NCBI GenBank assembly: GCA_963829485.1
Contig: CAWHIK010000010.1
Location: forward strand, 124,001-188,000
Origin: JBGPQJ01 sp963829485
GTDB lineage: Bacteria; Chloroflexota; Anaerolineae; Anaerolineales; Villigracilaceae
Direction: 5' to 3'
Length of the DNA: 64,000 nucleotides
Below the pieces are notes generated by a model, which had not been told where the DNA came from, made no database searches, and was given only the letters and a program-made list of their open reading frames with translations. The number at the start of each line of letters is the position of its first letter. The first letter of the stretch is position 1. Of this stretch, positions 36,494 through 43,833 are shown in pieces. The position numbers were made by a program, and so were the translations under genes.

Positions 36494-37396
36494 TTACTGG
36501 CTCGCGCCTCCGGTGTCCTGGCGGCGTGCTTCAGCAGCCAGCTCGGTGATCTCGCGGATATCAGCAAATTGATGCTGTTTGGGAGAAACAGTTCCCACCG
36601 CGAGGGTCATTAAGGGGAACTGTTCCGTCTGGCCTTCCGCTTTCGGTGCAAGGATGAATCCCTGCTGACGGTCCATGAAGTTGTAGTGCGTTTGTATTTC
36701 TTCGGCAAATCGCGCTTTTAAGCGCTTGCAGATGCTATCGACTGACTCCTCACGCGTGATGATGATGAAATTGTCGCCGCCCGCATGACCGACAAAGTCA
36801 CCGGATGTTCCCACCTCGTCGAGTACTTCTCCCAGGATCATGGCGGCGAACCTCAGCACATCATCGCTGGCGACGAATCCGTACACATCCTTGAACGGCT
36901 CGAAATCGTTGATGCGGACGTCCATATACGCCCACCCCGTCTCACGGATAATGCGGCGCAGCTGCTCTTCGATCAATCGCCCGGCGGGTAGTCCCGAGCG
37001 CGGGTCCGTGAGGCTCTCCCGTTCCGACCGGCGAATTGCGCCCTGGACGCGCAGCTTCAATTCCTCGATGTCGAACGGTTTGGTAATGTAATCGTCTGCG
37101 CCCAGCTCCAGGCCTTGCAGCCGGTCGCTGCGTTCGTCTTTTTGGGTCAGGAAGATCACCGGGATGTGGCTGGTGCGCGTGTTGGTGCGCAGTGTCCGGC
37201 AGACCTCATAACCATCGATATCCGGAAGCATGATGTCGAGCACGATCAAGTGCGGGAGGACATGCTTGGTTTTCTCAAGTGCCTCTCCGCCCCGGATGGC
37301 GGCATCCACGTCATAGCCCAGACCCGTAAAATAGATCTTGAGCATGTTGGAGATATCATGGTCGTCTTCTACTATCAAAAGGCGTGCTTTTCCCAT
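36494..37396 (-). CDS. Response regulator with receiver and degenerate GGDEF domain
   Basis: 300 residues. Receiver domain at residues 5-120 with EDDHD, VLDIMLPD, FLTQK and TKPF. The C-terminal half aligns with a GGDEF domain (DPRSGLPAGRLIEEQL, DVRINDFEPF, GHAGGDNFIII), but the signature is GGDNF rather than GGDEF/GGEEF, so diguanylate cyclase activity is doubtful. It may bind nucleotide or act by protein contact. Start at ATG 37396, GGAGG 6 nt upstream. It precedes the giant kinase. Confidence 0.9.
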   Translation of the reverse strand: MGKARLLIVEDDHDISNMLKIYFTGLGYDVDAAIRGGEALEKTKHVLPHLIVLDIMLPDIDGYEVCRTLRTNTRTSHIPVIFLTQKDERSDRLQGLELGADDYITKPFDIEELKLRVQGAIRRSERESLTDPRSGLPAGRLIEEQLRRIIRETGWAYMDVRINDFEPFKDVYGFVASDDVLRFAAMILGEVLDEVGTSGDFVGHAGGDNFIIITREESVDSICKRLKARFAEEIQTHYNFMDRQQGFILAPKAEGQTEQFPLMTLAVGTVSPKQHQFADIREITELAAEARRQDTGGASQ

Positions 37397-37412
37397 AACG
37401 AACCTCCAGGTT

Positions 37413-38507
37413 CTAATTGCGCCGAGATTTTTGCGCCCTGCGGGCATTTTGGCGCACTATTTCGATTTGGGCTTCAGTAACTTCACGCTCAAAAGAGCGA
37501 AATCCCCCAAGGCGAAAGCCATGTTTGCCGGCAATAGCCGCTATTTCTTCCACCTGTGTGCGGGTGATATTCTTACCCACTGTGTAATCCTCAAATTTGC
37601 CCTCCAGAGTCAGGGCAATGGTTTCCGCCATGCAGGCAAATGACTTGCCGGGCGGAAAACCAAAATTAAAGTGAAAGTCAACGGGTCCGGGCACGTCTAC
37701 CATGCCCCCGTCAATCACCAAAATATCATTGCGCTCGGCTGCCACTTTGGCAGATACATCCCTCGGACGGGCGACATCGCAAACCACGCTCCCGGGTTGC
37801 AAGTGCTCGGGGAGGATGACATCATGTAATGCGCTGGTAACCGTAAGAATCACCTGCGCATGCCGGAGGTCGTCCATACGGGTGCTTGCCCTAATTCGGG
37901 CTCGCGCCTGCGATTGGAGTTCCCTCTGCAGTTCCTCGAGCGCCTCGATGCGCTTTCCTATTAAGTATAACTCACCAACGTCATTTGCGAGTAGCTCTGC
38001 GCAAACTCGTCCGATGGAGCCGGTGGCGCCAACGACCGCTGCGGTAGTCTCGGAGAGAGGGATGCCCATGAACTCGGCAGCTTTACGGATGGATTCCACG
38101 GCGATGTAGACCGTATAGGAATCACCGGTGGTAACGGGGACTTCCAATTCCCGCGCTACGGTCAGGCCGGCATCTCCGACAACCGATGTAAACGCCCCCA
38201 ATCCCAGTATTTGAGCCCCCAATTTCTCTGCCAGCCGCCCGGTCTGAATCAATTTCTTGTATACCGTTTGGACCGGCAGCTGAAGCATTCGTTTCGGTGT
38301 GTAGGGACAGGCAATAAACCACCCTTTTACCTGCTTGCCTGTCGATTGTGATTTTATCCCTTCGATCTCAGATATGTAAACCGGCGGGAAGTAAGTCGAA
38401 AAAAAATTAATTTGCCGTTCTGTTAGGTACTTGCCCAGTGTTGGAAATTTTCGACTGACATCCTTTTTTGGGTCGATGGGGTGGATGATGAATGCAAACG
38501 CGTCCAC
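37413..38507 (-). CDS. Acyl-ACP reductase-like oxidoreductase
   Basis: 364 residues, GTG start. The sequence follows the cyanobacterial long-chain acyl-[acyl-carrier-protein] reductase (AAR): an N-terminal IHP...DVSRKFP region, LGLGAFTSVVGDAGLTVA (about residues 101-118), a TTGDSYTVYIAVESI helix, a Rossmann GATGSIG (160-166), and SFACMAETIALTLEG with Cys292 at the place of the thioester-forming Cys of AAR. AAR makes fatty aldehydes from acyl-ACP with NADPH. I compared from memory of the family, so the acyl substrate is inferred. It overlaps the acyltransferase-like gene as TAGTG. Confidence 0.78.
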   Translation of the reverse strand: MDAFAFIIHPIDPKKDVSRKFPTLGKYLTERQINFFSTYFPPVYISEIEGIKSQSTGKQVKGWFIACPYTPKRMLQLPVQTVYKKLIQTGRLAEKLGAQILGLGAFTSVVGDAGLTVARELEVPVTTGDSYTVYIAVESIRKAAEFMGIPLSETTAAVVGATGSIGRVCAELLANDVGELYLIGKRIEALEELQRELQSQARARIRASTRMDDLRHAQVILTVTSALHDVILPEHLQPGSVVCDVARPRDVSAKVAAERNDILVIDGGMVDVPGPVDFHFNFGFPPGKSFACMAETIALTLEGKFEDYTVGKNITRTQVEEIAAIAGKHGFRLGGFRSFEREVTEAQIEIVRQNARRAQKSRRN

Positions 38508-39784
38508 TACCAGGATTCTACATCTTTCTCCCCGCGCCGGGGGTAGAGATGTTTATGGAGTTGTGCATACCTCAATTTATGGTGGTCACTATCCTCATAT
38601 TTGATATCCTTGTCTAGAACCCGCCGCTCGGTGGAGGCGGCAAGCATAACGTCCGATTCAATGGTCCGCGCGGGGTAGATGATCATCCCTGCACCGATAC
38701 GGCAATTGTGACCGACGCAGCCTCCCATCACCGGACGGTTGGATGCTTTCAATTCACCGTTCCCGTCTCTGGCTTTGATGGGGGTGGGCATCAGGTTGTA
38801 ATCTGTGAAAGTCGAACCGGCGCCGATGAACGTATTTCTCCCGACCACGCACATTTGCAGACAGGTGTTCTGTGCCACCATGCTGTTGTCCATGATGGTG
38901 GTGTTGAAAAGTGCAGCGCGGAAAGGGAGGAAGGTGCCATCTCCGACAACAGAGACCATCAGCTGTACCCCTTGTGCGACATTGACATTGTTGCCGATGA
39001 TGCAGTTATCGATGACCGCTCCGGCTCCGATGGTAACATTATCTCCGATGGTGGTCGGTCCGTGAATGATTGCGCTCGGGTAAATTGTGCAATTCTTCCC
39101 CACCTGAACCAAGCTGGAACATGCGAGGATCTGTCGCCCTTCGTACAAGGATCTGCCTATGATCCCCAGCTTGAAACCAAGGTCCGACTTTAGTTTTGTT
39201 TCGAAACGCGCGCCGCGCGAGAATAAACCGAACACGATGTCCGCGATAAAGATGTGAACCCAAGAATCGATAGCCAGCATGCTTCGCAGCGGAACCTGGA
39301 AGACCAGGTCACCCTGCTCCCCAGCCATGTAGGTGGGCACATGGTAGTATCCCATCTCCCTGGATTGCAAGTCGATCACCAGAGGTTCGGCATCGGCTTC
39401 AGGACCTTTTGGGTAGTACCATAAATCAGCGAGATACAGATTCCCGGCAGGGGTATAGGAAGTGGACAAGGGCAGTGCGTGTTCGCGAAAGGCCGGGTCC
39501 TCCGCTGAAAAAGCAGCCCGCACGGGGCGTTTCCTCTTCATAGCTTCGGTGATGAAGGTGTGGATATAGCCTTCGTCGAACCACAGGTTATCACGGTAAA
39601 CGATCATCGGTTCACGGACAACCGGCATCCGCGCACCGACCGGTACTTCCACTTCGCGCGTGACATAGGGAGCGAGCACATTTCTTTGCCAAAGCCAAAG
39701 GGGGAAATTTTGCAGACGCAAATCCCGCGCAGCCTCATTAAAGGGAGCGATATGACGCGGGGATTGGAGAATGATCTTCAGCAT
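38507..39784 (-). CDS. Left-handed beta-helix (hexapeptide-repeat) transferase-like protein
   Basis: 425 residues. The first 215 have no clear family (LWLWQRNVLAPY, LYLADLWYYPKGP). From about residue 220 a left-handed beta-helix is seen as repeated hexapeptides (VGKNCTIYPSAIIHGPTTIG, DNVTIGAGAVIDNCIIGNNV), as in acyl- or nucleotidyltransferases such as GlmU and LpxA. No single catalytic His can be assigned. It could acylate or assemble something made by the neighbouring reductase. It is 3 bases after the V4R gene and shares a base with the reductase gene. Confidence 0.78.
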   Translation of the reverse strand: MLKIILQSPRHIAPFNEAARDLRLQNFPLWLWQRNVLAPYVTREVEVPVGARMPVVREPMIVYRDNLWFDEGYIHTFITEAMKRKRPVRAAFSAEDPAFREHALPLSTSYTPAGNLYLADLWYYPKGPEADAEPLVIDLQSREMGYYHVPTYMAGEQGDLVFQVPLRSMLAIDSWVHIFIADIVFGLFSRGARFETKLKSDLGFKLGIIGRSLYEGRQILACSSLVQVGKNCTIYPSAIIHGPTTIGDNVTIGAGAVIDNCIIGNNVNVAQGVQLMVSVVGDGTFLPFRAALFNTTIMDNSMVAQNTCLQMCVVGRNTFIGAGSTFTDYNLMPTPIKARDGNGELKASNRPVMGGCVGHNCRIGAGMIIYPARTIESDVMLAASTERRVLDKDIKYEDSDHHKLRYAQLHKHLYPRRGEKDVESW

Positions 39785-39787
39785 AGG

Positions 39788-40417
39788 TCAACTCATCGGA
39801 TTCTTCTCGATCACGATGGTGCAATACTCATCACCATGACCGATGCAATGCGTTTCCTCGATATGAAAGAACTTGCCTCCGCTGACCCAATACAATGCTT
39901 CCTGCAGCACACCGACAGCCAGGTCACAGGCGGGAGCGTCCGTCTGGCGTTCCCAGCACATGGGACAGCGTGTGATCCTCCAGTAAATATACTTGGAATC
40001 GTGTTCGACTTCCACGCGCTGGTCGCTGTAGCGGTTGAACACTTCCGCGAAAGAATTCCCGCCTACCTTTAGTTTTGTCTGCAGCGGAAGCAGCCTGAAG
40101 GTCAGATCGGTCAAGCCGAAAAGCGGACCGAACTCACGTAAACCGTATTGGAAGCACGACCGTCCGCCGCGCAGAGCGATCCCGCGACCGCCGTGAGGTC
40201 CGTACAACGTCTCCAAGCCGCTCAAGATCAGGCTGACATGTTTGAAAGGGAAGCCCAGTTCCTGGTTGTGAGGCGGGTAATTCCCTATGTAATCTTTGAG
40301 ATCGACCCGGTTGAGCACGGCATTTACCCCGCTGCGGCCGATGATTTCCTCGAGCGACATTAACACGATGCGCCCCATCCGGTTTGGATAATGATAGGTT
40401 GTTGCGGGTGTGTCCAT
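39788..40417 (-). CDS. V4R-domain small-molecule sensor-like protein
   Basis: 209 residues. The C-terminal 4-vinyl-reductase-type domain shows EETHCIGHGDEYCTIVIE with the conserved C-x-G-x-G-x-x-x-C pattern and CPMCWERQTDAPACD upstream, which could hold a metal. V4R domains bind small hydrophobic ligands or tetrapyrroles in several signalling proteins. The ATG at 40417 overlaps the preceding stop codon as TGATG, a coupled arrangement; a GTG one codon earlier is possible. Confidence 0.82.
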   Translation of the reverse strand: MDTPATTYHYPNRMGRIVLMSLEEIIGRSGVNAVLNRVDLKDYIGNYPPHNQELGFPFKHVSLILSGLETLYGPHGGRGIALRGGRSCFQYGLREFGPLFGLTDLTFRLLPLQTKLKVGGNSFAEVFNRYSDQRVEVEHDSKYIYWRITRCPMCWERQTDAPACDLAVGVLQEALYWVSGGKFFHIEETHCIGHGDEYCTIVIEKNPMS

Positions 40418-41211
40418 CACGCAGTTGTCTCTTCGTCAAGAAACGACTTCAAGCTCTCCATGAATTCCTGGGGTTTGTCCAGCATCACAAAGTGTTGGGC
40501 TTTCTCCCAGCGAATGATCTTTGAATGCGGAACGCCCTCCTGCAGCGGTTGCCATTGACGAGGGTGGACAATGTTGTCGCGGTCGCCGTAAATCCCCATG
40601 ACCGGAATCTTTATCTTATTGAGCTTGGGGCGCAGGTCCGTCCTCCGCAGGGAGGCGATACTGAGCAGGAACAATTCAACCGTTGTCCGGGACAAATCCC
40701 TATCCATCATCTCCGGAAAGCGAGGGTCGCGGCAGATGAAAGGATCGACCAGTTTCATTGTCAGACGAAAGACCCCCATCATATTAAAAAGCAGGAACGC
40801 AATGCCCCGGTATCCTGCCAGCTTGAGAGGAAATGCCAGCGAAGACCCGACGATCGGGGAACCGACCACGACCGCCTTGCGCACCCGCTGCGGGTGCTGG
40901 ATCGCCAGCGCGAGACTCACTGTCCCGCCCATGCTGTGTCCCACCAGCGGAGCTTGGCTGATACCCAGCTGTTCCATGAATTGATTAACCAGACCGACGA
41001 AATCCTGGACGGCATAGGTCTCGCGTTTCTTGCCTGATTCGCCAAACCCCCAAAAGTCCAGCGCATAGGTGCGGTAGCTCCGCCCGAGAAATCCCATGGT
41101 TTCCTGCCACAGACCCCATGAACCCAGCCAGCCGTGCAGCAGGATTACCGGGCGCCCGCGCCCGTAGACCTCATAATGCACAATTCCCTGATCAGTCGTA
41201 ATGGAGGACAC
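40417..41211 (-). CDS. Alpha/beta hydrolase
   Basis: 264 residues, GTG start. Oxyanion loop LLHGWLGSWGLW, the nucleophile elbow LVGHSMGGTVSLAL with Ser, the acidic residue in IYGDRDNIV and the His in KAQHFVMLD give a complete triad. It resembles lipase/epoxide-hydrolase-like enzymes; the substrate is unknown. Its paralog at 27829-28614 lacks the Ser. It follows the small GTPase by 23 bases. Confidence 0.88.
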   Translation of the reverse strand: MSSITTDQGIVHYEVYGRGRPVILLHGWLGSWGLWQETMGFLGRSYRTYALDFWGFGESGKKRETYAVQDFVGLVNQFMEQLGISQAPLVGHSMGGTVSLALAIQHPQRVRKAVVVGSPIVGSSLAFPLKLAGYRGIAFLLFNMMGVFRLTMKLVDPFICRDPRFPEMMDRDLSRTTVELFLLSIASLRRTDLRPKLNKIKIPVMGIYGDRDNIVHPRQWQPLQEGVPHSKIIRWEKAQHFVMLDKPQEFMESLKSFLDEETTA

Positions 41212-41234
41212 GGTGGCAAAGGATAGCGGAGATC

Positions 41235-41774
41235 TTAGTTTCCGCCCTCCATTTCGGCTAGGATACTGTACAACAGTTCAAGCAGCGTATTTTTAACCGT
41301 GTTCCGGTCGGTTGCGACGCAGGGCAATAACTTCACCTTTTGGTCTAGACGCAGAGCATGGCGCATGTCTTCCATGTCCCAGGCATCGGGTTTATCCTGC
41401 TTGTTGGCTGCTACCACATAAGGAGTCGGGGCATAAGCCCGGAAGGTTTCAAGAATGGAACGTGCCTCGCGGAAGGTCTCGGGACGGGTGCTGTCCACCA
41501 TGACGATGAATCCCAGCATTCCTTCGGAGAGGATTTCCCACATGAAGTCGAAGCGCTTCTGACCAGGGGTGCCAAACAGGTAGAGCACCAGGTCTTCGTC
41601 CACCGTGATGCGGCCAAAATCCATGGCGACCGTGGTGGCCGATTTGACGGACTTCTCCTCGGCGGAGGAAATCTTTCGCTCCGTCGAGACGACGTCAATC
41701 TCACTGACCGACCGGATGAACTCGGTCTTGCCTGCGCTGAAAGGTCCTGTCACTACCATTTTGACCGTTTGCAT
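41235..41774 (-). CDS. Ras/MglA-like small GTPase
   Basis: 179 residues. P-loop GPFSAGKT at residues 10-17, switch II DFGRI then FGTPGQKRFDF (G3), G4 ANKQDKPD and a C-terminal helix. It looks like bacterial MglA/Rab-like GTPases that act as switches in polarity, motility or signalling. In many bacteria such GTPases are encoded next to roadblock or DUF4388 proteins, as here. GAGGA precedes the ATG. Confidence 0.87.
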   Translation of the reverse strand: MQTVKMVVTGPFSAGKTEFIRSVSEIDVVSTERKISSAEEKSVKSATTVAMDFGRITVDEDLVLYLFGTPGQKRFDFMWEILSEGMLGFIVMVDSTRPETFREARSILETFRAYAPTPYVVAANKQDKPDAWDMEDMRHALRLDQKVKLLPCVATDRNTVKNTLLELLYSILAEMEGGN

Positions 41775-41796
41775 AATCTATTCCTCAAAAAGATAA

Positions 41797-42618
41797 TTAC
41801 ATTGTACGAATTCGGGTTATCAGCCGGTTGACCAATGATTTTTGTTCTTCAACGTTAACGGGCGGGGCGGGTCTTGATGACTCGCGAACTGGCGCAGGTG
41901 CGCCTTCCGGGCGTACCAGTTCGACCAAGCCTGCCTGGATGAGCCCATAAACAATGCGTCGGATTTCCAGGTCGTTTAATTTGGCGGCGATGGCAATCTG
42001 TTTGATGGAATTTCTGGGATTAATGAAGGAAACGACGCGCCATTCTTCCACGCTGAGGTTGACGTTGCGGATGTTGGACCCAGGCCGGGCGGTGAACTTG
42101 AGCGCCATGTCCAGGCTCGGGATTTCATCCTGGAGTTCCTCCCACTCTCTCAGCTGTCGTGATCCCTCGATAATGATGTTTTCCAGATCGAGCCGGACGT
42201 TGATCCGGTCTTCGGGAGGCAGCATATCGTTTTCGAAACGGAAGAAACCCTCCACCCAAGTAAATAACCGCCGGATAACGTCAGTGAAATAGACCTGAAG
42301 GTTAACCAGGATGTCTTCCTGGGTAATGTATCCTGCATTGATCAGAAGCAGGCCTAATTCCTTATCCGTGACCTGGGCTGCACGGGTTTGAATGGCGCGG
42401 TATTGCCCCTGGCTGAGTTTGTTTGCCTTAAAAAGGACTGTCGCGAGCCGGTTATCTTCCTGGCCGATCTGCGCAAAGGCCAGCTTCCCATCGCGGAAGG
42501 CGATGTGCGCTTTATCGTTCGGTCCCTCCACGATCAGGGTGCCGTTTTTCTTTGCCAGATTGATCAGGTTGAGCAGTTGTGTAACGCTAAAATCGCGCAG
42601 GTTGCCCCGAAGCGCCAT
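41797..42618 (-). CDS. DUF4388 protein with C-terminal winged-helix-like region
   Basis: 273 residues. The N-terminal DUF4388 region (about residues 3-140) reads LRGNLRDFSVTQLLNLINLA, GTLIVEG, AHIAFRDGKLAFAQIG. The C-terminal part (VNLSVEEWRVVSFINPRNSIKQIAIAAKLNDLEIRRIVYGLIQAGLVEL) looks like a winged helix. DUF4388 proteins are associated with gliding and GTPase signalling. It is the first gene of the ten-gene operon, behind the promoter at 42667-42695. Confidence 0.85.
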   Translation of the reverse strand: MALRGNLRDFSVTQLLNLINLAKKNGTLIVEGPNDKAHIAFRDGKLAFAQIGQEDNRLATVLFKANKLSQGQYRAIQTRAAQVTDKELGLLLINAGYITQEDILVNLQVYFTDVIRRLFTWVEGFFRFENDMLPPEDRINVRLDLENIIIEGSRQLREWEELQDEIPSLDMALKFTARPGSNIRNVNLSVEEWRVVSFINPRNSIKQIAIAAKLNDLEIRRIVYGLIQAGLVELVRPEGAPAPVRESSRPAPPVNVEEQKSLVNRLITRIRTM

Positions 42619-42666
42619 AATCGGCCCTCTTGCTTGCCCCTTGGGGGGCAGGAATATAATTAATTG

Positions 42667-42695
42667 ATTATACTAGCTGGGTGTGCTAGCGTCAA
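42667..42695 (-). promoter_or_regulatory. Promoter of the ten-gene signalling operon, with inverted repeat in the spacer
   Basis: TTGACG (42695-42690) and a perfect TATAAT (42672-42667) are 17 nt apart on the minus strand. The spacer is an inverted repeat CTAGC-7-GCTAG that could be an operator. Confidence 0.8.
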
Positions 42696-42792
42696 ACTGC
42701 GTATATATAACTGATAAGCAGTTGGAAGGTAATTGAATTTCTGCAGATTCACGCTGGATGACTTGGAAAAAAAGAGCCTGGTTGTGAAAAAC

Positions 42793-43752
42793 CTACGGCC
42801 TGGCTTCGACGAAAATCTCCACCCGGTCTATTGCTGGTCCCATGGTTGAGATTTCGAAACTGAATGGCATGGTTCCCCCTGCCGGCAGGGGGGAATCGGA
42901 TTCCCAGCGGCGGACTCCCACCACACGACCCGCTTCATCGTAAGCGGTTGCAGCTACCCATAACCGGCCAGCCGGTATCTCAGGGACATTTTTTCCGGTC
43001 TGCGGAGCGACCAAACCACTGACCTGTGCCGTGAGCCCCGACCATCCTACATTAATCAGCACATTCTCCAATCCCACCGGCGCGTACCGCTCATCGATGG
43101 GCAGGATGCGTACTGCGGAAATTAGTTTGGCTTGCGGCGTTCCCTGCGGAACGGGCGCGGGGAAGAATGTCGCCAGAGCGGTCGACTTTCCGGGAGGCAG
43201 GATATCCAGCATAGCCATCGTAGCCTGCGAATCCACGACCACACCATCGGCGTCCACCAGGGAAATTTGCGCGATGAGGTTTTCAAGCGTATCACCTGTG
43301 GAATTGGTCAAAGCTGCAAAACACCACATCCCGCCGTCGCTGGACGGCCAGCAATCCACCCGGGTGAAGGGAAGAGGAACGGGTGTTGGACCAGCGACCG
43401 GTGTGCTGATCGGCGTAGTGGGAATGATGAGTACAGTACCGATACTTAGGGTGGAACCAGTCACTTCGGGATTGGCCGCCAGCAAATCGCTGAGGGTCAC
43501 GCCAAATTTCACGGCAATGCCATTCAGATTATCGCCTTCAACCACGGTATAGGTCAGCGGGGTGGGTGTGGGGAAGACAAGCTGGGGCGTAGCGCTGGGC
43601 GATTGAGCGGAAGCGTCGTCCGGTGTGGAGGAAGCAAAGGGACGCAGCCGGTCGCGTGTCGCAGTCGGAGAGGCTGTCGCTTGGGGGGAGCAGCCGGCAC
43701 CCATCCAGAGCAGGATAACAACCAGCGGTAAGCAGGAACGAAGTCGAATCAT
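42793..43752 (-). CDS. LysM lipoprotein
   Basis: 319 residues. Lipobox GAGC near residue 20, a Thr/Pro-rich linker, one LysM domain (YTVVEGDNLNGIAVKFGV to GTVLIIP, about residues 68-112), and a C-terminal 200-residue region of beta character with FxAmide-like DCWPSSDGGMWCF, unknown in function (perhaps an Ig-like FxLYD fold). TATAAT (43764-43759) ends 6 nt before the ATG at 43752 and no Shine-Dalgarno is present, suggesting a leaderless mRNA; the longer start at 43767 would cross the box. Confidence 0.85.
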   Translation of the reverse strand: MIRLRSCLPLVVILLWMGAGCSPQATASPTATRDRLRPFASSTPDDASAQSPSATPQLVFPTPTPLTYTVVEGDNLNGIAVKFGVTLSDLLAANPEVTGSTLSIGTVLIIPTTPISTPVAGPTPVPLPFTRVDCWPSSDGGMWCFAALTNSTGDTLENLIAQISLVDADGVVVDSQATMAMLDILPPGKSTALATFFPAPVPQGTPQAKLISAVRILPIDERYAPVGLENVLINVGWSGLTAQVSGLVAPQTGKNVPEIPAGRLWVAATAYDEAGRVVGVRRWESDSPLPAGGTMPFSFEISTMGPAIDRVEIFVEARP

Positions 43753-43833
43753 GGGGCGATTATACATCCCATCTGAAGTCTACAACTCTGCAAATCACTT
43801 GCCCGGCGTTTTACCCTGTGCTAAACTCAAGGC

